Source: Pseudoduganella aquatica (lineage in GTDB: Bacteria; Pseudomonadota; Gammaproteobacteria; Burkholderiales; Burkholderiaceae_D). Taken from it: a stretch of 64,000 nucleotides of DNA. The notes below the pieces were generated by a model. It was not told where the DNA came from, did not search any database, and saw only the letters and a list, made by a program, of their open reading frames with translations. Location: NCBI RefSeq assembly GCF_009857595.1, contig NZ_WWCU01000005.1:62001-126000 (forward strand), in the 5' to 3' direction. How positions within the stretch are numbered: the first letter of the stretch is position 1; each line of letters begins with the position of its first letter. A program made the position numbers and the translations under genes. Shown here piece by piece: positions 17,568-27,267 of the stretch.

Positions 17568-18646
17568 CAGCCGAACCTCCGCATGGCCAGGCCGCAGGCG
17601 ACCAGATAGGCGGGCGCCTCGGCGCGCAGGGCCTGTTCGCGCACGCCCGGCCCCAGCTGCATGCCCTTGAACGGCGAAATGACGGTGCTGGAGATCTTGC
17701 TGCGCGCGGCCACGATGTCGAGCAGGCCCGGGATCAGCGCGCAGCCGCCGGCCAGGAACAGCTGGTCGACCCGGGTGTAGGGCGTGGACGTGTAAAAGAA
17801 CTGGATGGCGCGCGTGACTTCCAGCGCGGCGCTTTCCAGGAAAGGCGTGAGGATGTCGGCGGTGTAGTTGTCGGGCAGCTCGCCCGACTTCTTGCGCGAC
17901 TCGGCCTCGTCGAAGGCCATGCCGTAGCTGCGCACGATTTCCTGGGTCAGCGAGTTGCCGCCGAAGGGCTGCTCGCGCTCGTAGATGGTGGCGCCGTCCA
18001 GCAGCACCGAAATATGCGTGACCTGGGCGCCGATCTGGAACAGCGCCACGATCTGGCCCGCGCCGCCCTCGGGCAGCTGCATCAGGATGCGGTCCAGCGC
18101 GGCGCGCGCGGCGTAGGACTCGACGTCCATCACGGTGGCCTTCAGGCCGGACGCTTCGGCGATGGCGACGCGGTCCTCCACCTTCTCGCGGCGCGAGGCG
18201 GCCAGCATCACTTCAATGTCGTCGGGCGAATTGGGCGCGGGGCCGATCACGTCGAAGTCCAGGCTGACTTCGTCGAGCGCAAAGGGAATGTACTGGGACG
18301 CTTCGGATTCCACCTGCACTTCGAGCTGGTCTTCGGCCATGCCGGCGGGCAGCACGATTTTCTTGGTGATGACGGATGCGGGCGGCATGCCCAACGCCGC
18401 CAGCTTGGCGCGCGTGCCGCTTTTTTTCCATACGCGGCGCAGCGTGTCGACCACCTGCTCCATGTTTTCGATATTGCCGTCCACCACCGCGCCGCGCGGC
18501 AGCGGCTCGGCGGCGTAGCGCTCCAGCCGCCAGCCTTCCTTGCCGGCCTGCGACAATTCCACCAGGCGCACGCTGGAGGTACTGATGTCCACGCCGATCA
18601 GCGGCGGGTTGCCGCCACCGAACAAGCTGCCGAGATCCAGGTTCAT
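17567..18646 (-). CDS. pilM: Type IV pilus actin-like ATPase PilM
   Basis: PilM is a cytoplasmic actin/FtsA-fold protein that binds ATP and PilN and couples the pilus motor to the envelope complex. The 359-residue protein opens with a family-typical IGVDISTSSVRLVELSQ phosphate-1 loop. It contains ALGMPPASVITKKIVLPAGM, ESEASQYIPFALDEV and the adenosine-binding LFLAGGCALIPGLLDIV. It is first in the pilMNOPQ operon, with a likely promoter in the gap shared with mrcA. Confidence 0.97.
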   Translation of the reverse strand: MNLDLGSLFGGGNPPLIGVDISTSSVRLVELSQAGKEGWRLERYAAEPLPRGAVVDGNIENMEQVVDTLRRVWKKSGTRAKLAALGMPPASVITKKIVLPAGMAEDQLEVQVESEASQYIPFALDEVSLDFDVIGPAPNSPDDIEVMLAASRREKVEDRVAIAEASGLKATVMDVESYAARAALDRILMQLPEGGAGQIVALFQIGAQVTHISVLLDGATIYEREQPFGGNSLTQEIVRSYGMAFDEAESRKKSGELPDNYTADILTPFLESAALEVTRAIQFFYTSTPYTRVDQLFLAGGCALIPGLLDIVAARSKISSTVISPFKGMQLGPGVREQALRAEAPAYLVACGLAMRRFG

Positions 18647-18958
18647 ATTGCAACACCTGTGGTTGAATGCATAAGGGAACTCGTTTGAAAACCAGCGTTT
18701 AGGAGAAGGAAGTGAGACAGTACATTAAATCGTAGCAATAAGATGAATCCAGTGTAAAGGTATTTCTACTGTGCACAATTGCCCGGTTGTGCGGCCTACG
18801 CCACACTTTTTTCCCTCTGGCGTGACCGCAAAAACAACTAAGTTGTTTAGTTACTCAGAGTAAATGTTTCCTCCGTTCCTGCTGCTTCCGTAAGCTGCCG
18901 CTGCCATCTGCGCTCGCTTATAATGGGCCGGACAAAATGACAGCGAAAGACAACGCGC
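18647..18958. promoter_or_regulatory. Divergent pilM / mrcA intergenic region (312 bp)
   Basis: No gene is seen in this gap. It is more AT-rich than its flanks. For pilM (minus strand) a -35 TTTACA (18753-18758) and -10 TACGAT (18729-18734) are spaced 18 bp. For mrcA (plus strand) a perfect TATAAT lies at 18919-18924, with only a weak -35 (CTGCCG). No sigma-54 signature was found. Confidence 0.5.
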
Positions 18959-21283
18959 ATGAGCACTGCCCAACCCGGTACCGCCGCCCCTTCCCGTTCC
19001 AAGAAACTCCTGCTGACCGTGCTGGCCTCCGTGGTAGGCCTGGCCATGGTCGCGGTGCTGCTGCTGGTGTTCGGCCTGGCCATGGCCTACCCCAACCTGC
19101 CTGAACTGGATTCCCTGACCGACTACCGCCCCAAGATGCCGCTGCGCATCTTCTCGGCCGACAATGTGCTGATCGGCGAGTTCGGCGAGGAGCGCCGCAA
19201 CCTGGTCCATATCAAGGACATCCCCGACGTGATGAAAAAGGCCGTGCTGGCCATCGAGGACGACCGCTTCTACGACCACGGCGGCATCGACTACGCCGGC
19301 ATCCTGCGCGCGGCGGTGCACAACGCCACCGGCGGCGCGCGCCAGGGCGCCTCCACCATCACGCAGCAGGTGGCCCGCAACTTCTTCCTGTCCAGCGAAC
19401 AGACCTTCAAGCGCAAGATCTACGAGATCCTGCTGGCCTGGAAGATCGAGAAAAACCTCAGCAAGGACCAGATCCTCGAGGTGTATATGAACCAGATCTA
19501 CCTGGGCCAGCGCGCCTACGGCTTTTCCTCGGCCGCACAAATCTATTTCGGCAAGAATCTGAAAGACATTAGCGTGGCCGAGGCCGCCATGCTGGCCGGC
19601 CTGCCGAAAGCGCCGTCGGCCTACAACCCGGTGGTCAATCCCAAGCGCGCGCGCACGCGCCAGCAATACATCCTGGTGCGCATGCAGCAGCTGGGCTATA
19701 TCACCGACGCGCAGTTCCAGGCCGCCAAGGCCGAGCCGCTGAAAGTAAAGACCGACAGCAGCGAATTCGGCGTGCACGCCGAGTACGTGGCCGAGATGGC
19801 GCGCCAGCTGGTGTACGAGCAGTTCAAGGAGGACACCTACACGCGCGGCCTGAACGTGTTCACCACCATCACCAAGGCCGACCAGGACGCGGCCTACCTG
19901 GCGCTGCGCCGGGGCGTGATGGAATACGAGAAGCGCCACGCCTACCGTGGTCCGGAAGCGTATATCAATATCCCCACCACCAAGGAAGAGGCGGACGACG
20001 CCATCGAGTCCGAACTGGCCGGCCACCCGGACAGCGACGACATCGTGGCCGCCATGGTGCTGCAGGCCACGCCGCAGAAGGTGACGGCGGTGACCGCCAC
20101 CGGCGAGGAAATCAGCATCACCGGCGCCGGCCTGGAGATGGGCAAGTCCTGGCTGTCGGACAAGGCCGCGCCCAACAAGCGCATCCGCCGCGGCGCCGTG
20201 ATCCGCGTCATGCGCGAGGAAAAGGACTGGGAAATCACCCAGATGCCGGAAATCGAATCGGCCTTCGTGGCGGCCTCCACCGAAGACGGCGCCATCAAGG
20301 CCATGGTGGGCGGCTTCGACTACAACCGCAACAAGTTCAACCACGTGACGCAGGCGTGGCGCCAGCCGGGCTCCTCCTTCAAGCCCTTCATCTATTCGGC
20401 TTCGCTGGAGCGCGGCCTGTCGCCGGCCACCGTCATCAACGACGCGCCCATCTCCTTCGACGCCGGCCAGACCGGCGGCCAGGCCTGGGAGCCGAAGAAC
20501 TACGACGGCAAGTACGAAGGCCCGATGACCATGCGGCGCGGCCTGACCAAGTCCAAGAACATGATCTCGATCCGCATCCTGCACCGCATCGGCGCCAAGT
20601 ACGGCCAGGAATACACCACCCGCTTCGGCTTCGACGCCGAGAAAAATCCGCCCTACCTGACCCTGGCGCTGGGCGCGGGCGCGGTCACGCCGCTGCAGAT
20701 GGCCGGCGCCTACGCGGTGTTCGCCAACGGCGGCTACAAGATCGCCCCCTACCTGATCTCCAAGGTGACGGACGCCAACGGCAAGGTGCTGTCGCAGGCC
20801 AATCCGGACCGCGCCGGCGTGGACGCCAACCGCGTCATCGACGAGCGCAACGCCTTCCTGATGGACAGCATGCTGAAAGACGTGGTGCGTTTCGGCACGG
20901 CCACCAAGGCCATGTCGCTCAAGCGCACCGACCTGGCGGGCAAGACCGGCACCACCAACGATTCCATCGACGCCTGGTTCGCGGGCTACCAGGCCAAGCT
21001 GGTGGGCGTGGCCTGGATCGGCTACGACCAGCCTAAAAACCTGGGCAACCGCGAAACCGGCGGCGGCCTGGCGCTGCCGATCTGGATAGGCTATATGGGC
21101 AAGGCGCTGAAGAACATCCCCATCGAGGAGCGCGCCGTACCGGAAGGCATGATGGTGGTGGACGGCGAGTACTACTACGCCGAGAACCCGCCCGGCACCG
21201 GCGTGACCAGCCTGGAAGGCGCCACGCGCGCCACCCCGGCCGAGGAAAAAGCCAAGGACGCAGTGAAAAACGAATTGTTCTGA
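18959..21283 (+). CDS. mrcA: Penicillin-binding protein 1A (bifunctional peptidoglycan synthase)
   Basis: This class A PBP polymerises lipid II and crosslinks the strands in the periplasm. The 774-residue protein has a cytoplasmic tail and a membrane anchor (about residues 17-43). A GT51 domain has catalytic Glu in EDDRFYDHGGIDYAGILRA and the motif RQGASTITQQVARNFFL. An OB-like insert near residues 330-420 is followed by a transpeptidase with SxxK in PGSSFKPFIY, SxN in TKSKNMISI and KTGT in AGKTGTTND. It is divergent from pilM, the classical ponA/pilM arrangement. Confidence 0.97.
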   Translation: MSTAQPGTAAPSRSKKLLLTVLASVVGLAMVAVLLLVFGLAMAYPNLPELDSLTDYRPKMPLRIFSADNVLIGEFGEERRNLVHIKDIPDVMKKAVLAIEDDRFYDHGGIDYAGILRAAVHNATGGARQGASTITQQVARNFFLSSEQTFKRKIYEILLAWKIEKNLSKDQILEVYMNQIYLGQRAYGFSSAAQIYFGKNLKDISVAEAAMLAGLPKAPSAYNPVVNPKRARTRQQYILVRMQQLGYITDAQFQAAKAEPLKVKTDSSEFGVHAEYVAEMARQLVYEQFKEDTYTRGLNVFTTITKADQDAAYLALRRGVMEYEKRHAYRGPEAYINIPTTKEEADDAIESELAGHPDSDDIVAAMVLQATPQKVTAVTATGEEISITGAGLEMGKSWLSDKAAPNKRIRRGAVIRVMREEKDWEITQMPEIESAFVAASTEDGAIKAMVGGFDYNRNKFNHVTQAWRQPGSSFKPFIYSASLERGLSPATVINDAPISFDAGQTGGQAWEPKNYDGKYEGPMTMRRGLTKSKNMISIRILHRIGAKYGQEYTTRFGFDAEKNPPYLTLALGAGAVTPLQMAGAYAVFANGGYKIAPYLISKVTDANGKVLSQANPDRAGVDANRVIDERNAFLMDSMLKDVVRFGTATKAMSLKRTDLAGKTGTTNDSIDAWFAGYQAKLVGVAWIGYDQPKNLGNRETGGGLALPIWIGYMGKALKNIPIEERAVPEGMMVVDGEYYYAENPPGTGVTSLEGATRATPAEEKAKDAVKNELF

Positions 21284-21321
21284 CCATCGTTCCAACACAT
21301 CGGACTGGAGACCGCCACCGC

Positions 21322-23661
21322 ATGAAGCAGTTGCCCCGCTTGTTGTCCTCCACCCTGCTGGCCCTGTCCGGGCTGCAGGCCGTTCAACACGCAGGGGCCG
21401 CGGAGCTGCTCGCCGCAGCGGGCGCCGCCAGCGCCTGGCAATACCTGGACGCGGGCAAACCCGCCGCGCCGGACTGGAACAGCGCGTCGGCGGACATGGC
21501 CGCCGCAGGCTGGAAAACCGGCGCCGCCCCGCTGGGCTACGGGCGAACGGACAGCGCCAACACCACGGTCTCCTTCGGCGCCGCGCCCGAAGCCAAACCG
21601 ATCACCACCTACTTCCGCCGCACGGTCAACGTGGCCGACCCGGCGCAAGTGGCCCTGCTGACGCTGGACCTGCGGCGCGACGACGGCGCCGTGGTGTACT
21701 GGAACGGCGTGGAAATCCAGCGCAGCAATATGCCGCCCGGCCCCGTCGGCGCGCGCACCACGGCGCTCAAGGCCATCGACGGCTACGGCGAAATCGAATA
21801 CCGGCGCCACCTGGCGCCAGCCGCCGCCCTGCCCATCCGCAAGGGCGCCAATGTGCTGGCGGTGGAAATCCACCAGTCCGGCCCCACCAGCAGCGACATC
21901 GTGTTCGACCTGGAAGTGCGCGCCTACGCGCCGGGCGAAACGCCGCCCGCCGACCTCTACCCCGACACCTACGCGGCGCTGGCCGAAGGCAATGCCGACA
22001 AGGCGCTGAACCTGCTGCTGCGGCTCGATCCGGCGCGCGCGGGCTATGCGCAGCTGGCCATGGCGGGCGCGTCCGCCTTACTCGCCGGCGGCGGTTCCGC
22101 GCGCGACCCGCGCTACGTGCGACTGCTGGACCGCACCCGCGCCGCCGCGCCGGACGATATGGCCGTGGTGCACGCGTGGATACGCGCCCGCGTGGCGGCC
22201 CGCAAAGACCTGCCCATCCGCCCGGCGCCGCGCCCGCTGCCGGCGGCCATCGCCGAGCAGTGGCGCTTCATTGCCGACACGCCGGAGCGCACCGGCGGCC
22301 CCATGCTGCGGCGCGCCGACCTGCTGGCCGACGTGGACGACCTGGAACTGATACTGGAAAACTGCTATTCCTACCTGGAACGGCGTGGCGCCGACTACCG
22401 CGGCGCCCTGGACGCGCTGCGCGCCAGCATCACCACCGACCTCAACGCGGACACCTTCGCGCACCGCGTGGGCCGCGTGCTGTCCGTGTTCGGCGACCCG
22501 CACAGCCGCGTGCAGCGCATCAGCGAACCGCGCGCCGCCGTGCGCTTCGTCATGGACGGCGAACGCGTGGCCGCGCTCAAGTACGACCGCAGCGCCCTGC
22601 TCGACCCGGCCCATCCCTACGTTGCGGCCATCAACGGCCTGCCGGTGGCGCGCTGGCTGGCCGCCGCCGAGGCCGTCGTCGAACAGGCTTCGCCGCAATA
22701 CCGCCGCGTCCTGGCGCTGGAACAGCTGCGCAGGCTGGGCATGGTGGCGCGCCAGCTGCAGCAGCCGGGCGGCGCGTTTGAGCTCACGCTGGCCTCGTCC
22801 GACGGCACCGAAGCGCGCCTGCCGGTCGCCCTGGAGCGCAGCAATCCGCCCGCGCCGCCGCAGTGGCCGGCCGGCGAATCCGCACTGCGGGCCGACAATC
22901 TGGGCTATCTGCGCCTGGCTTCCATGGAGCACGGCCCGGCCATGGTCAAGCAGATAGACGGCTGGATGGAGAAATTCAGCGGCACGCACGGCCTGATTGT
23001 CGACGTGCGCGGCAACGGCGGCGGCACCGTGGACGCCATCCAGACCCTGCTGCCCTGGCTGATGAAGCCGGGCGATCCCATGAAGATCATCAACGTGGCG
23101 GCCTACCGCATGCCGCTGGCCCTGCCCGAGCCCAACCGGGGCGGCTTCCTGGGCATGGAAGGGCGCGGCCTGTATCCGGCCGGCAGCCCGGTGTGGACGG
23201 CGGAAGAGGCGCAGCAGGTACGCGCCTTCCTGGCCGGCTGGCAGCCCGCGTGGCAGCCTCCGGCAGGCAAGTTCAGCGACTGGCATGTGATGGCGGTGCG
23301 GCCCGGGGACGGCGCGCACGGGGTCTACGGCAAGCCGGTGATCGTGCTGCTGGACGAGTCGTCCTTCAGCGCCACCGACACCTTCCTGGGCGCGCTCAAG
23401 GGCCATCCGAATGTGACGCTGATGGGTATGGCCAGCGGCGGCGGCAGCGGCCGCATGGCCGACTACACCTTGCCGCATTCCAGGCTGCAGATGCAGCTGT
23501 GCCAGATGGCGTCCTTCACCAGCACTGGACAGCTGTACGACGGCAAGGGCGTGCAGCCCGACGTGGCGATGCCGGCCCGGCTGAGCGACCAGCTCAGCGG
23601 CGGCGGCGACAGCGTGCTGGACGCGGCCGCCGCGCGCCTGCTGAAAACTACGCTGCGCTGA
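21322..23661 (+). CDS. Secreted S41-family protease with N-terminal beta-sandwich domain
   Basis: This 779-residue exported protein has a signal peptide (ending QHAGAAE). Residues about 30-205 form a jelly-roll, galactose-binding-like module with TYFRRTVNVADPAQV, LDLRRDDGAVVYWNGVEI and GANVLAVEIHQSGP. A helical segment with short repeat-like helices follows, then from about residue 420 a tail-specific (S41) protease domain. The latter has LIVDVRGNGGGTVDAI and VILLDESSFSATDTFLGALK, whose serine is the probable nucleophile, and ends QLYDGKGVQPDVAMPARL. It should cleave proteins in the periplasm or outside the cell; the substrate is unknown. It follows mrcA by 38 bp on the same strand. Confidence 0.82.
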   Translation: MKQLPRLLSSTLLALSGLQAVQHAGAAELLAAAGAASAWQYLDAGKPAAPDWNSASADMAAAGWKTGAAPLGYGRTDSANTTVSFGAAPEAKPITTYFRRTVNVADPAQVALLTLDLRRDDGAVVYWNGVEIQRSNMPPGPVGARTTALKAIDGYGEIEYRRHLAPAAALPIRKGANVLAVEIHQSGPTSSDIVFDLEVRAYAPGETPPADLYPDTYAALAEGNADKALNLLLRLDPARAGYAQLAMAGASALLAGGGSARDPRYVRLLDRTRAAAPDDMAVVHAWIRARVAARKDLPIRPAPRPLPAAIAEQWRFIADTPERTGGPMLRRADLLADVDDLELILENCYSYLERRGADYRGALDALRASITTDLNADTFAHRVGRVLSVFGDPHSRVQRISEPRAAVRFVMDGERVAALKYDRSALLDPAHPYVAAINGLPVARWLAAAEAVVEQASPQYRRVLALEQLRRLGMVARQLQQPGGAFELTLASSDGTEARLPVALERSNPPAPPQWPAGESALRADNLGYLRLASMEHGPAMVKQIDGWMEKFSGTHGLIVDVRGNGGGTVDAIQTLLPWLMKPGDPMKIINVAAYRMPLALPEPNRGGFLGMEGRGLYPAGSPVWTAEEAQQVRAFLAGWQPAWQPPAGKFSDWHVMAVRPGDGAHGVYGKPVIVLLDESSFSATDTFLGALKGHPNVTLMGMASGGGSGRMADYTLPHSRLQMQLCQMASFTSTGQLYDGKGVQPDVAMPARLSDQLSGGGDSVLDAAAARLLKTTLR

Positions 23662-23983
23662 TGACGACCGGGGCGCCGCCCTGGGCCGTGGTGATCTCGG
23701 ACAGCGCGGCGAACAGCTCGGAGCCGTCGCGCGTGTTGATCCATTTGCCGTCGATGCGCTTGTAGTGGAAGCCGCCGGAACGGGCCGCCACCCACAGCTC
23801 CTGCATCGGCGCCTGGCTGTTGACGATGACCTTGGAGCCGTTGTCGATGAACTCGATTTCCAGCACATTCCCGCTGCGCTTGCATTCCACGTCCACCATG
23901 TCCTGGTCGTTCAGGCGGTCCAGCGCGGCTTCGATGGTGTTCAGGGTGGCGTCGGCCAGGGTCAAAAATTCTGTTTCGGTCAT
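23648..23983 (-). CDS. cyaY: Frataxin homologue CyaY
   Basis: CyaY binds iron and modulates IscS during iron-sulfur cluster assembly. The 111-residue protein shows the acidic first helix (TLADATLNTIEAALDRLND), DVECKRSGNVLEIEF and the conserved VNSQAPMQELWVAARSGGFH with KWINTRDGSELF. I chose ATG 23983, preceded by TTGGAGTG, over a longer frame that adds four residues. The 3' end overlaps the convergent S41 protease gene by 14 bp. It is divergent from lptM, the same neighbourhood as in enterobacteria. Confidence 0.95.
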   Translation of the reverse strand: MTETEFLTLADATLNTIEAALDRLNDQDMVDVECKRSGNVLEIEFIDNGSKVIVNSQAPMQELWVAARSGGFHYKRIDGKWINTRDGSELFAALSEITTAQGGAPVVISAA

Positions 23984-24023
23984 GCTACACTCCAAGCTCT
24001 CTAGTCAAACTGTGATTTTAATC

Positions 24024-24218
24024 GTGAAGTCCACATTAGCGCTGCAATTCACTGCGCTGGCCTGCACCGCCGCCCTGCTGGGCGGCTGCGGCCAGACCGG
24101 CCCGCTGTACCTACCCAAACAGCCCGCCAAACCCGCCTCTGCCAATACCCAGGGCAAGCCCGGCGTGGCGCCGCCGTCCGCCCCCGTGCCTTCGACTCCC
24201 CCCGCATCCCAACAATAA
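24024..24218 (+). CDS. lptM: LPS translocon-associated lipoprotein LptM (YifL-like)
   Basis: This is a tiny lipoprotein of about 64 residues. The signal VKSTLALQFTALACTAALLGG is followed by the lipid-modified cysteine and the family signature CGQTGPLYLP. A Pro/Ala-rich tail completes it. In Enterobacteria LptM assists maturation of the LptD/LptE LPS transporter. The likely start is a GTG at 24024; another in-frame GTG at 24012 is possible, and neither has a strong ribosome-binding site. The order cyaY, lptM, then lysA matches the conserved cyaY-yifL neighbourhood and supports the name. Confidence 0.82.
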   Translation: MKSTLALQFTALACTAALLGGCGQTGPLYLPKQPAKPASANTQGKPGVAPPSAPVPSTPPASQQ

Positions 24219-24226
24219 ACTACTCC

Positions 24227-25504
24227 ATGTCGCAATTTTCTTACCAGAACGGCGTGCTGCACGCCGAGGGCGTTTCGCTGAGCGCCATCGCCGAACAGTA
24301 CGGCACGCCTGCTTACGTGTATTCCAAAGCGCAGCTGCTCGATAACTTTGCATCATACGCTGATGCCTGCCAGGGCCGCGACGCGCTGGTGTGCTACGCC
24401 ATGAAAGCCAATTCCAACCTGGCCATCCTGGACCTGCTGGCGCGCCAGGGCGCGGGCTTCGACATCGTGTCCGGCGGCGAGCTGCTGCGCGTGATCGCGG
24501 CCGGCGGCGACCCGCAGAAGGTGATCTTCTCGGGCGTGGGCAAGAGCATGGAGGAAATGCGCCTGGCGCTGGAACACGACATCCTGTGCTTCAACGTGGA
24601 ATCGATCCCGGAGCTGCACCGCCTGAACGACGTGGCCGGCAGCATGGGCAAGAAGGCGCGCGTGTCGCTGCGCGTGAACCCCAACGTGGACGCCAAGACC
24701 CACCCCTACATCGCCACCGGCCTGAAGGCCAACAAATTCGGCGTGGCCTTCACCGACGCGCTGGCCACCTACCGCGCCGCAGCCCAGCTGCCGCACCTGA
24801 ACGTGGCCGGCATCGACTGCCACATCGGCTCGCAGCTGCTGGACGACGCGCCGCTGCTGGAAGCGCTGGACAAGCTGATTGAACTGATCGACGCGCTGGG
24901 CGCGGAAGGCATCCACCTGCACCACCTGGACCTGGGCGGCGGCATCGGCATCGACTACGGCGACGAGGAAGACGGCGCGCCGGTGCCGGTGGGCGACTAC
25001 CTGGGCCGCGTGTTCAAGCGCATCGACGCCTGGCGCGCAGCCAGCCATGGCGGCAAGGGCATCAAGGTGATTTTCGAGCCGGGCCGCTCCATCGTGGGCA
25101 ACACCGGCGTGCTGCTGACCAAGGTGGAATTCATCAAGCACGGCGAAGAGAAGAACTTCTGCATCGTCGACGCGGCCATGAACGACATGGCGCGTCCGGC
25201 GCTGTACCAGGCCTGGATGGACATGCAGCCGGTGGTGCAGGGCGACGCGCCGGTGGGCACGTTCGACGTGGTGGGGCCGATCTGCGAATCGGGCGACTGG
25301 CTGGCGCGCGACCGCGCGCTGGCGATCGCCCCGGGCGACCTGCTGGTGATGAAGACGGCCGGCGCCTACGGCATGACGATGGCGTCCAACTACAACACGC
25401 GCGGCCGCGCCGCCGAGCTGATCGTGGACGGCGCCCAGGTCCACCTGGTCCGCCAGCGCGAAAACCCGGCCGACCTGTTCGCGCTGGAATCGCTGATCAA
25501 GTAA
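24227..25504 (+). CDS. lysA: Diaminopimelate decarboxylase
   Basis: LysA uses pyridoxal phosphate to decarboxylate meso-diaminopimelate to L-lysine, the final step of lysine synthesis. The 425-residue protein is a fold III decarboxylase. The PLP lysine lies in CYAMKANSNLAILDLL, with GADPQK-like VSGGELLRVIAAGGDPQKV, cofactor histidine in CHIGSQLLD, phosphate-binding LDLGGGIGIDY and EPGRSIVGNTG, and the active-site cysteine in ICESGDWLARDR. It begins 8 bp after lptM and is likely cotranscribed with it. Confidence 0.97.
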   Translation: MSQFSYQNGVLHAEGVSLSAIAEQYGTPAYVYSKAQLLDNFASYADACQGRDALVCYAMKANSNLAILDLLARQGAGFDIVSGGELLRVIAAGGDPQKVIFSGVGKSMEEMRLALEHDILCFNVESIPELHRLNDVAGSMGKKARVSLRVNPNVDAKTHPYIATGLKANKFGVAFTDALATYRAAAQLPHLNVAGIDCHIGSQLLDDAPLLEALDKLIELIDALGAEGIHLHHLDLGGGIGIDYGDEEDGAPVPVGDYLGRVFKRIDAWRAASHGGKGIKVIFEPGRSIVGNTGVLLTKVEFIKHGEEKNFCIVDAAMNDMARPALYQAWMDMQPVVQGDAPVGTFDVVGPICESGDWLARDRALAIAPGDLLVMKTAGAYGMTMASNYNTRGRAAELIVDGAQVHLVRQRENPADLFALESLIK

Positions 25505-25513
25505 TGCCGCTGC

Positions 25514-25606
25514 GGCGGGTTACGGCGCCATGCGCCTAACCCGCCCTACGCATCGCCACCGCCCCTACCCTCGTAGGGCGGGTTAGCACGCAGTGCGTAA
25601 CCCGCC
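25514..25606. repeat. REP/BIME-like palindromic element, copy B
   Basis: This has the same architecture as copy A: outer GGCGGGTTACG / CGTAACCCGCC and inner CTAACCCGCCCTACG / CGTAGGGCGGGTTAG. The centre is 21 bp and unrelated to the other copies. It fills the gap between the convergent genes lysA and msrQ and could serve as a two-way transcription barrier. Confidence 0.9.
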
Positions 25607-25621
25607 AAGCGCCGCCACAGA

Positions 25622-26257
25622 CTAAACCGATCCCACTGCCCGCGTATTGGCGGCGGCCTTGCTGCGCGCCCAGTACACGCGCACGGCCAGCAGCGCCAGC
25701 ACGATCAGGCCGAACAGTATGGGCTGCGAGAAGTCGTGCTTGGCCGCTTTCATCCACCAGTAGTGCAGGATGCCCAGCGGGGCGATCACGTACACCAGCC
25801 GGTGCAGCCATTGCCAGCGCTTGCCGCCCAGGCGGCGCACCATGCCGTTGGTGCTGGTGACGGCCAGCGGTATCAGCAGCACGAAGGCGATGAAGCCCAC
25901 CGTGATGAAGGGCCGCTTCAGCACGTCCTTCAACATTTCCTGCACGTCGAAGAAATGGTCGAACCACAGGAAGGTGGTGAAGTGCAGCAGGCCGTAGAAG
26001 AAGGCGTACAGCCCCACCATGCGGCGCAGCTTGAGCAGCCAGTTCCACTTGCTCAGCCGCCGCAGCGGCGTGACCGCCAGCGTGATGCACAGGAAGTACA
26101 AAGTCCAGTCGCCGGTGGCGCGGGTGATGTATTGCAGCGGCTCGACCAGCTGCCCGCTGGCCGTGAGCCAGACCAGCTTGAAAAACGGCAGCAGCGACAG
26201 CACGAAGGCCACGGCCTTCAGCGCGGTCACCTGCTTCGCGGTGGGATTGAAGGCCAT
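25622..26257 (-). CDS. msrQ: Haem-binding membrane subunit MsrQ of the periplasmic methionine sulfoxide reductase
   Basis: MsrQ is a b-type haem membrane protein that passes electrons from the quinone pool to MsrP for repair of oxidised periplasmic methionines. The 211-residue protein has about six transmembrane helices. Conserved histidines lie in YGLLHFTTFLWFDHFF, WQWLHRLVYV and GILHYWWMKAA. It starts one base after the stop of msrP and so shares its operon. Confidence 0.95.
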   Translation of the reverse strand: MAFNPTAKQVTALKAVAFVLSLLPFFKLVWLTASGQLVEPLQYITRATGDWTLYFLCITLAVTPLRRLSKWNWLLKLRRMVGLYAFFYGLLHFTTFLWFDHFFDVQEMLKDVLKRPFITVGFIAFVLLIPLAVTSTNGMVRRLGGKRWQWLHRLVYVIAPLGILHYWWMKAAKHDFSQPILFGLIVLALLAVRVYWARSKAAANTRAVGSV

Positions 26258-26258
26258 G

Positions 26259-27236
26259 TCAGAAGAACTTCTTCAGGTCCATGCCGGCGTACAGCGGCGC
26301 CACGTCGTTGTAGCCGTTGAACATCAGCGTCTTGCGCTTGCGCACCAGGAAACCGTCTTCGCCGATGCGGCGCTCGGACGCCTGCGACCAGCGCGGGTGG
26401 TCCACGTCCGGATTCACGTTGGAGTAGAAGCCGTATTCGGACGGCGCGGCCTCGTTCCACGCGGTGCGCGGCTGCTCCTTGACGAAGCGGATCTTGACGA
26501 TGGACTTGGCCGACTTGAAGCCGTATTTCCACGGCGTGACGATGCGCACCGGCGCGCCGTTCTGGTTGGGCAGCACGTCGCCGTACATGCCCAGGGTGAG
26601 CAGCGCCAGCGGGTGCATGGCCTCGTCCATGCGCAGGCCTTCGCGGTAGGGCCAGGTCAGCACGCGGCTGCCCACGCCCGGCATCTGCGCCTTGTCGGCC
26701 AGCGAAATGAATTCCACGTATTTGGCGTTGCCGGTCGGCTCCACCTTCTTGATCAGCTCGGACAGCGAGTAGCCCACCCACGGGATCACCATGGACCAGC
26801 CCTCCACGCAGCGCAGGCGGTAGACGCGCTCCTCCAGCGGCGCCAGCTTGAGCAGCTGGTCCAGGTCCAGCGTCAGCGGCTTTTTGATCTCGCCTTCGAT
26901 GCTCACCGTCCAAGGGCGCGGCTTCAGCGTGTGGGCGTTGTGCGCCGGGTCGTCCTTGCCGGTGCCGAATTCGTAGAAGTTGTTGTAGGTGCTGGCGTCC
27001 TTGAACGCGGTCTGCTTGTCGAGCGCGGAGTAGGACGGGTTCAGCTTGGCGCCCAGCTTGCCGGGCGTGCCCTGGGCGAACGCTTCCCGCGAGGCCATTT
27101 CCAGCAGCGCGCCGCCGGCGATGGAGCCCACCGCCAGCTGCTTGATGAAACTGCGGCGCGACTCGAATACCTCGCGCGGCGTGATTTCTGACGAAAACGG
27201 CAACTCTATGCCGTTCGGGCTACGTTTGATCAACAT
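26259..27236 (-). CDS. msrP: Molybdopterin catalytic subunit MsrP of methionine sulfoxide reductase
   Basis: MsrP reduces free and protein-bound methionine sulfoxide in the periplasm. The 325-residue protein has a twin-arginine signal ([13 protein letters not shown]) cleaved near AFAQ. The sulfite-oxidase-type domain has the molybdenum-ligand cysteine in [15 protein letters not shown]. Later conserved segments are [21 protein letters not shown] and [18 protein letters not shown]. The ATG has GGAG 5 bp upstream. Thirty-one bases upstream of the start the leader holds a perfect 7-bp hairpin. Confidence 0.97.
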   Translation of the reverse strand: MLIKRSPNGIELPFSSEITPREVFESRRSFIKQLAVGSIAGGALLEMASREAFAQGTPGKLGAKLNPSYSALDKQTAFKDASTYNNFYEFGTGKDDPAHNAHTLKPRPWTVSIEGEIKKPLTLDLDQLLKLAPLEERVYRLRCVEGWSMVIPWVGYSLSELIKKVEPTGNAKYVEFISLADKAQMPGVGSRVLTWPYREGLRMDEAMHPLALLTLGMYGDVLPNQNGAPVRIVTPWKYGFKSAKSIVKIRFVKEQPRTAWNEAAPSEYGFYSNVNPDVDHPRWSQASERRIGEDGFLVRKRKTLMFNGYNDVAPLYAGMDLKKFF

Positions 27237-27267
27237 GGCAACTCCGTGGTAAATGGGCTTCTGACAG

